Part shown: positions 47,846 to 56,155 of the stretch, in pieces | Layout: the number at the start of each line of letters is the position of its first letter | How positions within the stretch are numbered: position 1 is the stretch's first letter | DNA from: Janthinobacterium sp. J1-1 | GTDB taxonomy: Bacteria; Pseudomonadota; Gammaproteobacteria; Burkholderiales; Burkholderiaceae_D | Length of the DNA: 64,000 nucleotides | NCBI RefSeq assembly: GCF_030944405.1 | Contig: NZ_CP132339.1 | Span: forward strand, 3,472,001 to 3,536,000 | Direction: 5' to 3' | Notes under the pieces: model-generated | Told to the model about the DNA's origin: nothing | Databases searched by the model: none | What the model saw: only the letters and a program-made list of their open reading frames with translations | Translations under genes and position numbers: made by a program

Positions 47846-48049
47846 CTGCATATCCGGCACGGCATCAAGGCCTGGCTTTTTGCCGGGTTGATCAGCGCGT
47901 TCGCCGGTGGCGCCATCGCCCATTCCGATGCTTTGTGGCCCCAGGACATCGCCGACGGGACGGTCAACAATCCACAGGCCGAGTCTTTGCAGCAGGCACT
48001 GGGCGATGTGTCCACTGTCACCAGGCAGGGTCCGCCTGGTCGGCCTTGA
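47846..48049 (+). CDS. Possible small secreted protein, CTG start or indel
   Basis: An AGGAGG site (47836-47841) is followed immediately by ATG 47842, whose frame gives a meaningless Arg-rich peptide. The overlapping frame from CTG 47846 gives a good signal peptide (HIRHGIKAWLFAGLISAFAGGAIA) and a short acidic mature part (HSDALWPQDIADGTVNNPQAESLQQALGDV), 67 residues in all. Either a CTG start is used or an indel shifted the ATG. The predicted FNR promoter lies just upstream and usp follows 50 bases after the stop. No family is recognised. Confidence 0.4.
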   Translation: MHIRHGIKAWLFAGLISAFAGGAIAHSDALWPQDIADGTVNNPQAESLQQALGDVSTVTRQGPPGRP

Positions 48050-48099
48050 ACCGCATGGTGTCGTGCTTCCGCCTCATCTTGCCTTGAAGGGAGGGTGTC

Positions 48100-48537
48100 A
48101 TGTTTCGACATATTTTATTTCCCACCGATGGAGAAGCGCCGTCCCGCGCGGCCCTGGCGCAGTGCGTGGCATTTGCCAAAGCGTGCGGTGCGCGCTTGAC
48201 CGGATTGCATGTGGTGCCGCCTTTCCACGTGCTCACCACCAACGCGGCCATGCTGCGTGATACGCCCGAGACTTACGCCGCACATAGCCAGGCGCATGCC
48301 AGGGCTTGCCTGGAGCAGGTGGCCGAGTCGGCGCGCGAGCAGGGCGTCGTCTATGAAACCTTGATTGTGGAACACGAGGCGCCTCATGAAGCGATCATTG
48401 ATGCCGCGCGTAGCCACCATTGCGATCTGATCGCCATGGCATCACACGGGCGCCGCGGCATGCGGGCATTGCTCATCGGCAGCGAGACGCAGAAGGTGTT
48501 GACGCACAGTAAGTTACCCGTGCTGGTCTATCGTTGA
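48100..48537 (+). CDS. Universal stress protein, single UspA domain
   Basis: A strong site (GGGAGGGTGTC) precedes ATG 48100. The 145-residue protein is a single UspA domain: FRHILFPTDGEAPSRAAL at the N-terminus and DLIAMASHGRRGMRALLIGSETQKVLTHS at the C-terminus. The latter carries the G-x2-G-x8-G-S/T ATP-binding motif in better form than in the tandem Usp proteins nearby, so it likely binds ATP. It follows the small secreted ORF and may share the FNR-linked promoter at 47746. Confidence 0.9.
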   Translation: MFRHILFPTDGEAPSRAALAQCVAFAKACGARLTGLHVVPPFHVLTTNAAMLRDTPETYAAHSQAHARACLEQVAESAREQGVVYETLIVEHEAPHEAIIDAARSHHCDLIAMASHGRRGMRALLIGSETQKVLTHSKLPVLVYR

Positions 48538-48569
48538 CGCCTATTTCCTGCCTTCCTGAAAGGTGGATA

Positions 48570-48773
48570 GTGGACAGATTGCCTGAGGAGCAGCGCATGC
48601 TGACCCTGGTACCGTCCGGGCAAGCGATGATGGCTGCATTGGCATGTCGCCTGCATGTCGACGCGTCCGGCCGCCAGCGTGTGCCGTTCATCGCGGCGGC
48701 ATCGAAGGAGGGGGCGATGGGCAGCTTCTGCAAGACGGGTCGCGCGGAACTCATCGCTTCAGGTGCTCTGTGA
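48570..48773 (+). CDS. Small hypothetical protein coupled to the kinase gene
   Basis: GTG 48570 has AAGGTGG a few bases upstream. The 67-residue product (starting VDRLPEEQRMLTL) has no recognised domain or signal peptide. Its stop overlaps the GTG start of the next gene (GTGA), the arrangement of translationally coupled genes. That overlap is the main reason to accept it. It could instead be a leader peptide or a chance frame. Confidence 0.4.
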   Translation: MDRLPEEQRMLTLVPSGQAMMAALACRLHVDASGRQRVPFIAAASKEGAMGSFCKTGRAELIASGAL

Positions 48774-50419
48774 CGTCGGCCGGACAGCAGGACTGCGACG
48801 CTGTGCCACAGGCGCGGCTTGTGCGTCGCCTCGCACGCTGCCTGGATACGGCCGATGCGCGCACACAGCTGATCGAGACCGATATTTCCTGGGTATTGTT
48901 GGCTGGCGGCTTGGCCTATAAATTCAAAAAAGCAATTCGCCGCGATGTGCTGGACTACGGCAGCCTGGCGGCGAGACGCTTTGCCTGTGAAGAGGAGTTG
49001 CGCCTTAACCGTCGTCTCGCGCCGGAACTGTATCTGGGCTTGTCTACCGCCACCGGCAGCCAGGCCTGTCCCTCCATGGATGGGGTCGGCCCGGCGCTTG
49101 ACGTGGCCGTTCGCATGCGCCGCTTTCCGCAGTCCGCGTTATGGCAGGCACGGCTTGATGCCGGACAACTTGGCACGTTGGAGGTCAAGGAACTCGCGGC
49201 GCTGCTGGCGGATTTTCACGTCCGCGCGCCGCGTGCCACGCGTGCGCTGCCTTGGGGTAGCGGCAGGCTGATTCGAGCCCGCACGATGCAGGACCTTGAT
49301 GGGATTGTTGCCTTGGCAAGCAGTTCGCGCCAGCAGGGCATGCTCGCTGACATCGCAAGCTGGATCGGCGCCCAACACCATGGCTTGAAGCGGATTTTTG
49401 CGCGGCGCAAGGAGGACGGCTGGGTGCGTGAGTGCCACGGAGATTTGCATCTCGCAAATATCCTGACACTCGATGGCCTGGTGCGTGTGTTCGACGGCAT
49501 CGAATTCAGTCCGGGCCTGCGCTGGATTGACGTGGCCCAGGATCTGGCTTTTATCTGGATGGATTTGCAATGTCACGGGCAGCCTCGGTTGGCTGCGCGC
49601 TTGCTCAATGATTACCTGGAACGCAGCGGCGACTACGGCAGCCTGGCGGTGCTGCCTTACTACCGGGTGCAACGGGCGCTGGTACGCTGCAAGGTGGCCC
49701 TGCAGCGTACCCTGCCCGGTACGCCAGGGCGCATTGCGGCCCTGAAGCAGGCGGCACGTTATCTGGCATTCGCGCATGCCCACACCGTGCCTGGCGCGGC
49801 ATCGCTGATCATTGCGCACGGCCTGTCCGGCAGCGGCAAGTCCTGGTTGTGCGATGCGCTGGTCGAGCCGCTCGAGGCGGTGCGTTTGCGTTCCGATGTC
49901 GAGCGCAAACGGTTGTATGCCGGGGCGGTCATGCCGGCAACAGGATGGTATGACAGCATCCGCAACGCCGCCACGTATCGCCGGCTGGCACGGCTGGCGC
50001 GCACCGCCTTGCTGGCGGGTTTTACGGTTTTGGTCGATGCGGCCTTTCTGGAGCGCGATAAACGCCTGGTATTTTGCCGTCTCGCGCAACGCTGCCACGT
50101 CGCGTTCCTGCTGCTGCATGTCAGTGCGCCACTTGCCTTGCTGCAATCGCGCCTGGCCGAGCGCGCGGCGTCCGGCCACGATCCCTCCGACGCGGACCAT
50201 GCAGTGCTGGCCGGCCAGATGGCGCGCTTCGGGCCGCAGGGGTTGCTGGCTGAGGAACTGGGCAATGCTGTCGTCGTTCTCAATGATGCCGGATTTGGCA
50301 GCGTAGCGGTGGCCGGGTTGGCGTGTCGCTTGCGTCGCACCTTGCGCAGGAACGCCGCGCCAGTGCGCGACGAACATGGCGTGATGGGTTCGGATGACGG
50401 CCTGCCACCGGTCGATTAG
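48770..50419 (+). CDS. APH-like kinase domain fused to P-loop (AAA/zeta-like) kinase
   Basis: GTG 48770 is the best start; the frame open to 48644 lies over the preceding ORF. The 549-residue product has an N-terminal aminoglycoside-phosphotransferase-like domain with the catalytic loop ECHGDLHLANIL and the DFG-like FDGIEF segment. A C-terminal P-loop kinase follows (HGLSGSGKSWLCDAL, then LRSDVERKRL and VDAAFLERDKRL). This two-domain protein is widespread in Proteobacteria, often next to stress genes, but its substrate is not established. It lies in a run with usp upstream and hsp20 downstream. Confidence 0.87.
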   Translation: MTSAGQQDCDAVPQARLVRRLARCLDTADARTQLIETDISWVLLAGGLAYKFKKAIRRDVLDYGSLAARRFACEEELRLNRRLAPELYLGLSTATGSQACPSMDGVGPALDVAVRMRRFPQSALWQARLDAGQLGTLEVKELAALLADFHVRAPRATRALPWGSGRLIRARTMQDLDGIVALASSSRQQGMLADIASWIGAQHHGLKRIFARRKEDGWVRECHGDLHLANILTLDGLVRVFDGIEFSPGLRWIDVAQDLAFIWMDLQCHGQPRLAARLLNDYLERSGDYGSLAVLPYYRVQRALVRCKVALQRTLPGTPGRIAALKQAARYLAFAHAHTVPGAASLIIAHGLSGSGKSWLCDALVEPLEAVRLRSDVERKRLYAGAVMPATGWYDSIRNAATYRRLARLARTALLAGFTVLVDAAFLERDKRLVFCRLAQRCHVAFLLLHVSAPLALLQSRLAERAASGHDPSDADHAVLAGQMARFGPQGLLAEELGNAVVVLNDAGFGSVAVAGLACRLRRTLRRNAAPVRDEHGVMGSDDGLPPVD

Positions 50420-50517
50420 CGCGCCCGCATGTCCGCGCCAGCGGCGCGAGCCGGGTCGCCACTCATGCACCTGTCCGCTGGCTTGCCTTGGCTGTTGCAG
50501 TCATGCAGTTGGACATC

Positions 50518-50531
50518 TTGATCGAGATCAT
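50518..50531. promoter_or_regulatory. Near-perfect FNR box upstream of hsp20-adh
   Basis: TTGATCGAGATCAT fits nine of ten consensus bases. It lies in the 330-base gap 50420-50749, which otherwise shows no gene. The nearest downstream genes are hsp20 (50750) and the alcohol dehydrogenase. No AT-rich -10 was found at the ideal distance. Confidence 0.6.
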
Positions 50532-50749
50532 GCCAGGTACGGCTAGTGGGTGAGGCGGCATCACCGGGCGCAGCTGGAAGGTGACTTGTCCGGCAGTTTT
50601 TGAGCGTCGCAGGGCAGCCAATTTGATGTGCGTCAGATGTCGTTGGGCGGCGCCTTATAAGCTGGATGGGCTGTCTGTTGGAGATGGTCCTGATCTGGCA
50701 AGCTTATCGAGGGCATCCGGCAGGCGCGTTCCACTCAAGGAGAATTGCC

Positions 50750-51196
50750 ATGGTCAACAGTTTGATGCCTTTTAGTTCGTTGCGTGATATTGCGCGTTTT
50801 GATCCATTCCGGGAAATGGATGATTTTTTTCAAGATTATGCGGCATTCCCGCGTTTGCGCATGGGTGACGCCGCGCAACGCATCCGCGTGGACATGTCGG
50901 AAAACGAGCAGGCGTATATGCTCCGGGCCGAGCTGCCCGGAGTCCAGAAGGAGGATATCAAGGTCGCGATCGACGGTAATCAGGTATCCATCACCGCCGA
51001 GGTGAAGAAGGAAGAGCAGCACGAGAACGGCAATATGGTCCGCAGTGAACGCTATTATGGTCAGCAGTATCGCAGCTTCAGCCTGCCGCAAGAGGTGGAC
51101 GAGAGCAAGGCCGAGGCCAAATGCCATGACGGCATCCTGGAATTGACGTTACCAAAAAAACCTGGCGGCGGTGGCAGGACCCTGCAAATTCAGTAG
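50750..51196 (+). CDS. Hsp20/alpha-crystallin family small heat-shock protein
   Basis: ATG 50750 follows AAGGAG by 7 bases. The 148-residue protein (MVNSLMPFSSLRDIARFDPFREMDDFF) has a typical class A small heat-shock protein N-terminus. The alpha-crystallin domain runs from IRVDMSENEQAYMLRAELPGVQKEDIKVAIDGNQVSI to CHDGILELTLPKK. The C-terminal LQIQ contains an I/L-x-I-like contact motif. It differs clearly from the Hsp20 at 28199. It holds unfolded proteins for refolding. The alcohol dehydrogenase gene follows 50 bases later and is probably co-transcribed. Confidence 0.93.
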   Translation: MVNSLMPFSSLRDIARFDPFREMDDFFQDYAAFPRLRMGDAAQRIRVDMSENEQAYMLRAELPGVQKEDIKVAIDGNQVSITAEVKKEEQHENGNMVRSERYYGQQYRSFSLPQEVDESKAEAKCHDGILELTLPKKPGGGGRTLQIQ

Positions 51197-51246
51197 CGTC
51201 ACCAGGTGGTATCTGACACTGAATCAACCTCGCTGAGGTGATGCCG

Positions 51247-52260
51247 ATGACGTTGACGGGCAGCATGCTGGCGATGCAATGGCCGGGGGCGGGGCGGGAC
51301 CTGCAGGCGGTAAGCCTTCCGATTCCCGCCTGTGGCGCGCATGAGGTCCTGCTGCGGGTGCTGGCTTGCGGCATATGCCGCACGGATCTGCATATCGTCG
51401 ATGCGGAGTTGGCGCCGCACCGCGTGCCGCTGATACCGGGGCATGAAATCGTCGGAGAACTGGTGCATGCCGGCAGCCATGTGAACCGCTTCAAGGTAGG
51501 CGAGCGACTGGGCGTGCCATGGTTGGGGGGCACATGCGGGCGTTGCCGTTATTGCCGCGCTTCGCGCGAGAATCTGTGTGACCGGCCTTTCTTTACTGGC
51601 TACGACCGCGATGGCGGCTACGCGCAGTATGCGCTTGCCGATGCGCGCTACTGTTTCGCGATCCCGCCGCGGTATGACGATGCGCATGCGGCGCCACTGC
51701 TGTGCGCCGGCCTGATTGGCTATCGCGCCTACCTGATGGCCGGTGATGGCAGGCGGCTCGGCTTGTATGGTTTCGGTGCCGCAGCCCATTTGCTGGCGCA
51801 GGTGGCGCTGGCGCAGGGACGCGAGGTCTATGCCTTTACACGGCCTGGCGACTCGCGCACGCAGCGTTTCGCACAATCGCTGGGCGTCACTTGGGCCGGT
51901 GACAGTGACGCCGCCGCACCTGTGCCGCTCGATGCCGCCATCATTTTTGCGCCGCTCGGTACGCTGGTGCCAACCGCGCTCGCTGCGTGCGTCAAAGGCG
52001 GTACGGTCGTCTGTGCCGGTATCCACATGTCGGCCATTCCCTCGTTTCCCTATGCGCTGTTATGGCAAGAGCGCTGTCTGCGCTCGGTGGCAAACCTCTG
52101 CCGTGCCGATGGAGAGGCTTTCCTTGCGCTGGCCGCCAGCTTGCCGCTGCAGACCACGGTAAGCACATTTCCCCTGCGGGAGGCAAACCGGGCCCTGGCG
52201 ATGTTACGCGGCGGTGGCCTGGACGGCGCCGCCGTGCTGTTACCGGAATGGCAATCGTGA
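51247..52260 (+). CDS. Zinc-dependent alcohol dehydrogenase
   Basis: ATG 51247 is best spaced from GAGG; GTG 51238 and ATG 51241 are alternatives. The 337-residue MDR-family enzyme has the catalytic-zinc Cys in CGICRTDLHIVDAEL, GHEIVGELVHAGSHV, and the structural-zinc lobe CGRCRYCRASRENLC. The cofactor motif GLYGFGAAAHLLAQVA replaces the usual GxGxxG with GFGAAA, as in the AdhA-like/YahK-type subgroup. It likely reduces aldehydes to alcohols to dispose of NADH. The upstream FNR-like box fits a fermentative role. Confidence 0.9.
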   Translation: MTLTGSMLAMQWPGAGRDLQAVSLPIPACGAHEVLLRVLACGICRTDLHIVDAELAPHRVPLIPGHEIVGELVHAGSHVNRFKVGERLGVPWLGGTCGRCRYCRASRENLCDRPFFTGYDRDGGYAQYALADARYCFAIPPRYDDAHAAPLLCAGLIGYRAYLMAGDGRRLGLYGFGAAAHLLAQVALAQGREVYAFTRPGDSRTQRFAQSLGVTWAGDSDAAAPVPLDAAIIFAPLGTLVPTALAACVKGGTVVCAGIHMSAIPSFPYALLWQERCLRSVANLCRADGEAFLALAASLPLQTTVSTFPLREANRALAMLRGGGLDGAAVLLPEWQS

Positions 52261-52445
52261 AGGTCTGCCTGATCCTTGCGCTTCCAGACCGGCGTCCGGG
52301 CTGTCTGGCGCATCAGGCGGCGTACTTTGTAGCACCGCGTGTGCCAGCCTCAAGAATGGTCGAGTTGAATCATTGAGTTCCGTTGCATGGAAGCCTGTTT
52401 TCACCTCCCTCACACTGCGCAAGCCGTAAAATAATTCGATAATAT

Positions 52446-52474
52446 TTGAAGTATTGAATTTTTCGCGCTATGAT
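52446..52474 (+). promoter_or_regulatory. Predicted ars promoter
   Basis: TTGAAG (52446-52451) and TATGAT (52469-52474) are separated by 17 bases. The ArsR-type inverted repeat that follows overlaps the -10, as expected for an ArsR-repressed promoter. The rest of 52261-52445 shows no gene. Confidence 0.6.
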
Positions 52475-52496
52475 AATTCAATATTTTTTGAATTAT
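52473..52496. promoter_or_regulatory. Inverted repeat, candidate ArsR operator
   Basis: ATAATTCAA and TTGAATTAT form 9-base perfect arms around six bases. The site overlaps the -10 and lies 12 bases before the arsR start, an autoregulatory position. Confidence 0.7.
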
Positions 52497-52508
52497 GAAA
52501 GAGTTCCC

Positions 52509-52838
52509 ATGGATAGCAAAGAGGTTTTAGCCGCGCTCTCGGCCATTGCGCAGGAAAGCCGGCTGGGCATTTTTCGGCTGTTGGTACAGGTCGTGCCCGA
52601 TGGAATGGCCGCCACCAAGATCGCCGAGCAGCTCGATATCGCACCATCATCGCTGTCGTTTCACTTGAAGGAACTGACGCACGCCAAGCTGATCACCTCG
52701 CGCAGCGAAGGCCGTTTCGTCATCTATTCGGCCGATATCGCGGTCATGAACGGCGTGATCGGCTATCTGACCGAAAACTGTTGCGGTGGTGTTCCTTGCG
52801 GCGCAGGCAGCTGCGACACCCAGCAATCGCCTGCCTGA
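52509..52838 (+). CDS. arsR: ArsR/SmtB-family arsenic-responsive repressor
   Basis: ATG 52509 (MDSKEVLAALSAIAQESRLGIFRLL) is preferred over the upstream in-frame ATG 52470, which lies in the operator region. The 109-residue product has the ArsR winged helix: DGMAATKIAEQLDIAPSSLSFHLKELTHAKLI and the wing SRSEGRFVIYS. Cysteines lie in the C-terminal tail (ENCCGGVPCGAGSCD) rather than in the classic ELCVCDL helix, so arsenite is probably sensed by C-terminal thiols, as in some other ArsR variants. It opens the arsRCB operon; arsC follows 14 bases later. Confidence 0.92.
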   Translation: MDSKEVLAALSAIAQESRLGIFRLLVQVVPDGMAATKIAEQLDIAPSSLSFHLKELTHAKLITSRSEGRFVIYSADIAVMNGVIGYLTENCCGGVPCGAGSCDTQQSPA

Positions 52839-52852
52839 ACCGGAGAACTCCC

Positions 52853-53347
52853 ATGCAAGACAAAGTCTGTAACGTGCTGTTCCTCTGCACCGGCAATTCG
52901 TGCCGCTCCATCCTCTCCGAAGCCACCTTCAACCATCTGGCGCCGGTCGGCTTCAAAGCGATCAGCGCCGGCAGCCAGCCGGCCGGCCAACTGCATCCAC
53001 GTGCCGTCGCGCTGCTGCAGAGCAAGGGGATTGCCACCGAGGGCTACTACAGCAAGTCGTGGGACGATCTGCCGGTGACGCCGGACATTGTCGTCACCGT
53101 CTGCGCCAGCGCCGCCGGCGAAGCTTGCCCGGCTTACCTGGGCCCGGTGTTGCGCACGCACTGGGGCGTCGACGATCCCGGTCATGTGGTGGGCAGCGAG
53201 GAGGAGATCCTTGCCGCGTTCGAACAGACCTACCGCATCATCCGCGGGCGCATTGACGCCTTCCTGGCCTTGCCGCTGGCCGAGCTGGTCAACGACAGGC
53301 CCGGATTGAAAGCCGAACTCGACAAAATAGGTACCATCCTGGCCTGA
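52853..53347 (+). CDS. arsC: Arsenate reductase, low-molecular-weight phosphatase type
   Basis: The 164-residue protein starts at ATG 52853. The P-loop CTGNSCRS (Cys12, Arg18) is the CX5R phosphatase motif. DIVVTVCASAAGEACPAY carries further cysteines at the usual region of thioredoxin-coupled ArsC (Cys near 82 and 89 types). WGVDDPGHVVGSEEE is characteristic of ArsC in ars operons. It reduces arsenate to arsenite, which ArsB then exports. Confidence 0.93.
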   Translation: MQDKVCNVLFLCTGNSCRSILSEATFNHLAPVGFKAISAGSQPAGQLHPRAVALLQSKGIATEGYYSKSWDDLPVTPDIVVTVCASAAGEACPAYLGPVLRTHWGVDDPGHVVGSEEEILAAFEQTYRIIRGRIDAFLALPLAELVNDRPGLKAELDKIGTILA

Positions 53348-53385
53348 GCCGGACATCACGCTTTTGACAACGACAAGGACCAGCC

Positions 53386-54666
53386 GTGCTGATCGCCTTT
53401 CTGATTTTTCTCGCCACCCTGATTCTCGTCATCTGGCAACCGCGCGGCCTGGGTATCGGCTGGAGTGCCGCCGCCGGCGCGATCGTCGCGTTGCTGGCCG
53501 GCGTGATCCATGTCGCCGATATTCCCGTGGTCTGGCACATTGTCTGGAACGCCACCGGCACCTTCGTGGCCGTGATCATCATCAGCCTGTTGCTGGACAA
53601 GGCCGGTTTCTTTGAATGGGCGGCGCTGCATGTCGCGCGCTTGGGCCGCGGCAGCGGCAAACGCCTGTTCGTGATGCTGGTCCTGCTGGGCGCCGCGGTG
53701 GCGGCCTTGTTCGCCAATGACGGCGCAGCGCTGATCCTGACACCGATCGTGATCGCCATGCTGCGGGCGCTGCGCTTTTCGGCCAGGGCCACACTTGCGT
53801 TCGTGATGGCGGCCGGCTTTATCGCCGACACAGCCAGCCTGCCACTGGTGGTGTCGAACCTGGTCAATATCGTCTCGGCCGATTATTTCAATATCGGCTT
53901 CGCGCGCTATTCCGCCGTGATGGTACCGGTGAACCTGGTGGCCGTTGCCGCGAGCCTGGGGGCCCTGATGTGGTTCTTCCGCAAGGATATTCCGGCTAAC
54001 TACGACCTGGCTCAGTTGAAGGCGGCTGGCGAGGCGATCCATGACCGTGCCACGTTTGTCACCGGCTGGTGGGTACTGGGCTTGCTGCTGGTGGGCTTTT
54101 TCTGGCTGGAGGCGCAAGGCGTGCCGATCAGCGCCGTCGCGGCGGTGGGCGCCGCGCTGCTGCTGGCGGTGGCCGCACGCGGCCATCGCATTTCGACCCG
54201 TGAAGTGCTGCGCAACGCGCCCTGGCAGGTGGTGGTGTTCTCGCTCGGCATGTACCTGGTGGTCTACGGCTTGCGCAATGCCGGCCTGACCGACTACCTG
54301 ACCGGCGTGCTCAATACCTGCGCGACCCATGGCGTATGGGGCGCCGCGCTGGGTACGGGTTTTATCACCGCGCTCTTGTCGTCGATTATGAACAATATGC
54401 CCACCGTATTGATCGGAGCATTGTCGATCGATGCCACCACCTCGCAAGGCGTGGTGCGTGAGGCGATGATTTACGCCAACATCATCGGCAGTGATCTGGG
54501 ACCGAAGATCACGCCGATCGGCAGTCTCGCCACGCTGTTGTGGCTGCACGTCCTGTCAAACAAGGGCATCCAGATTTCGTGGGGCTACTATTTCCGCGTC
54601 GGCATCGTCCTGACCTTGCCGGTGCTGTTGATCACGCTGGCCGCACTTGCCGTGCGCCTCGCTTGA
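53386..54666 (+). CDS. arsB: Arsenite efflux permease ArsB
   Basis: A GTG at 53386, 6 bases after AAGGA, starts this 426-residue protein. It has about 11-12 membrane helices, with segments typical of ArsB such as [65 protein letters not shown] and [20 protein letters not shown]. It exports arsenite using the proton gradient and no ArsA ATPase gene is present. The broken arsH follows 13 bases downstream. Confidence 0.95.
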   Translation: MLIAFLIFLATLILVIWQPRGLGIGWSAAAGAIVALLAGVIHVADIPVVWHIVWNATGTFVAVIIISLLLDKAGFFEWAALHVARLGRGSGKRLFVMLVLLGAAVAALFANDGAALILTPIVIAMLRALRFSARATLAFVMAAGFIADTASLPLVVSNLVNIVSADYFNIGFARYSAVMVPVNLVAVAASLGALMWFFRKDIPANYDLAQLKAAGEAIHDRATFVTGWWVLGLLLVGFFWLEAQGVPISAVAAVGAALLLAVAARGHRISTREVLRNAPWQVVVFSLGMYLVVYGLRNAGLTDYLTGVLNTCATHGVWGAALGTGFITALLSSIMNNMPTVLIGALSIDATTSQGVVREAMIYANIIGSDLGPKITPIGSLATLLWLHVLSNKGIQISWGYYFRVGIVLTLPVLLITLAALAVRLA

Positions 54667-54679
54667 AGGAAGAACGGTC

Positions 54680-54839
54680 ATGATCGTCATCATCCCCTCT
54701 GCCCAATATCAATCCCGAGCAGCTTGACCTGCCAACCCTGGACAAGCTCGCCCCTGTTGCTGAGCTGACGCACCCGTCGCGCATCCTGATGCTGTATGGC
54801 TCGCTGCGCGAGCGTTTCTTCAGCCGATTCCTGACCGCA
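54680..54839 (+). pseudogene. arsH: arsH, 5' fragment, frameshifted and truncated
   Basis: From about 54699 one frame reads LPNINPEQLDLPTLDKLAP and then HPSRILMLYGSLRERFFSRFLT, the N-terminus of the flavoprotein ArsH, including the GSLRxRS-type FMN phosphate loop. ATG 54680 is out of frame with it by one base. The match breaks at about 54839, where sequence copied from the gtsD 3' end begins. Only about 45 of roughly 230 ArsH residues remain, so arsenic resistance here must rest on arsRCB. Confidence 0.8.
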
Positions 54840-54967
54840 GTCGTTCAACCTGTCGCAAGCGGCCCTGTTCGATCCGGCCAATGGCGAACGCATCGCGTAA
54901 CTGATCACGACCGAGCACGCCACACGAATGGCCCTGCAGCCGCAAGGTTGCCGGGCCATTCTCGTTT
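54840..54967 (+). repeat. Second copy of the gtsD 3' end and terminator
   Basis: This 128-base stretch matches 21772-21897 with about eight substitutions and a two-base indel by eye. It includes the last 20 codons of gtsD, its stop and the terminator hairpin (54930-54957, one mismatch in the stem). It joins the arsH fragment without an insertion sequence. It probably now ends the ars transcript. Confidence 0.88.
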
Positions 54968-55000
54968 ACACTCCCGGTATCGCCATCCGACACCTTTGCC

Positions 55001-56155
55001 ATGAAAAAACTTGCCCTAGTCCTGTGCTGTTCGCTGTTGTCACTGCCCGCCCTGGCCGGCAAGGAAGCGCATGAAGAAGCGGTCTCCGCCATGTTTGCCG
55101 ACAGCGGCGCCTTGGGCATGGTGGTGGTGACGGTGCAGGGCGGCCAGATCCATGTGTACGGTCGTGGCGAGACGCGGCCCGGCAGCGGCCAGTTGCCCGA
55201 TGGCCAGTCGCTGGTGCGCATCGGCTCGGGCTCGCAGGTATTGACGGCCGAGGTGCTGGCCCGCCTGGTGGAAGACGGCAAATTGAAACTGGACGATACG
55301 CTGCAGCGGCATGCAGGGGCCGGCCGCGTGGTGCCGCGCGCCCCCAGCGTACCCGAGATCACCTTGCTGGACCTGGCCACGCATATCAGCGGCCTGCCGC
55401 GCGGCGTATCAAGCGGGCCGCCGAAATATGCGGCGCCGTTTGCCTGGCCAGGCGAAGCCGTGCGCTGGGGCGAACTGAAAGACGGCAAAACGGATGCCGT
55501 GCCCCGCACGGAAGCGGTCTACTCGAATCGCGGCTATGACCTGCTCGGCGACGCAATGGCGTCGGCCGGCGGCGCACCGTATACCGAGCTGCTGGCACGG
55601 CTGGTGACGCGCCCGCTGCAGATGAAAGACACGACGGCCACGCCGACGCCGGAGCAATGCGCGCGCCTGATGAGCGGCCCCGATCTCGACAACAGCGGGC
55701 CGTGCGGCGCGACCACGGCCACCGCCGCCAGCAGCGGCCTGTTTTCCACGCCGCTCGACATGGGCGTCTGGCTGCGCAAGCTGGTCAGCGTGGTGCCGCC
55801 GGCGCCATCAACCTGCATGGTGCTGAAACCCTGGCTGACGCGCGCCGCCATGCCGGTCATGAAGGGTTTCGATTTCCCGGGGCCGGCCGATGCGCTGGGA
55901 CTGGGCTGGGTGCGCCTGGGTGACGGCCAGCAGACCAGTTCGCCGCTCTGGCACAAGACGGGCAGCGGGGCCGGCTTCATGAGCTATACGGCGATCCTGC
56001 CCGCGCCGCGCAGCGCCGTTTTTATCGTCGTGAGCAAGGTCGACATGAAAATGCTGCCGCGCCTGACGCGGGCCGGCAATGCGCTGCTGCGCCAGCTGGG
56101 GCAGGAAGTGCTCGATACGGTGGGCAGCCAGTTCAATCAGCAGCCTTGCCCATGA
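55001..56155 (+). CDS. AmpH-like serine hydrolase (class C beta-lactamase fold), altered SxxK
   Basis: The 384-residue protein has a signal peptide (LALVLCCSLLSLPALA). It follows AmpH closely: GMVVVTVQGGQIHVYGRGETRPGSG, LLDLATHISGLPR, YSNRGYDLLGDAM (Tyr174), CARLMSG and WHKTGSGAGFMSY (HKTG at 318-321). In the first catalytic motif the sequence is SGSQ (76-79) where AmpH has S-x-x-K, so the general-base lysine is replaced by glutamine. It may be a catalytically impaired penicillin-binding protein. The family trims peptidoglycan peptides in the periplasm. Confidence 0.85.
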   Translation: MKKLALVLCCSLLSLPALAGKEAHEEAVSAMFADSGALGMVVVTVQGGQIHVYGRGETRPGSGQLPDGQSLVRIGSGSQVLTAEVLARLVEDGKLKLDDTLQRHAGAGRVVPRAPSVPEITLLDLATHISGLPRGVSSGPPKYAAPFAWPGEAVRWGELKDGKTDAVPRTEAVYSNRGYDLLGDAMASAGGAPYTELLARLVTRPLQMKDTTATPTPEQCARLMSGPDLDNSGPCGATTATAASSGLFSTPLDMGVWLRKLVSVVPPAPSTCMVLKPWLTRAAMPVMKGFDFPGPADALGLGWVRLGDGQQTSSPLWHKTGSGAGFMSYTAILPAPRSAVFIVVSKVDMKMLPRLTRAGNALLRQLGQEVLDTVGSQFNQQPCP

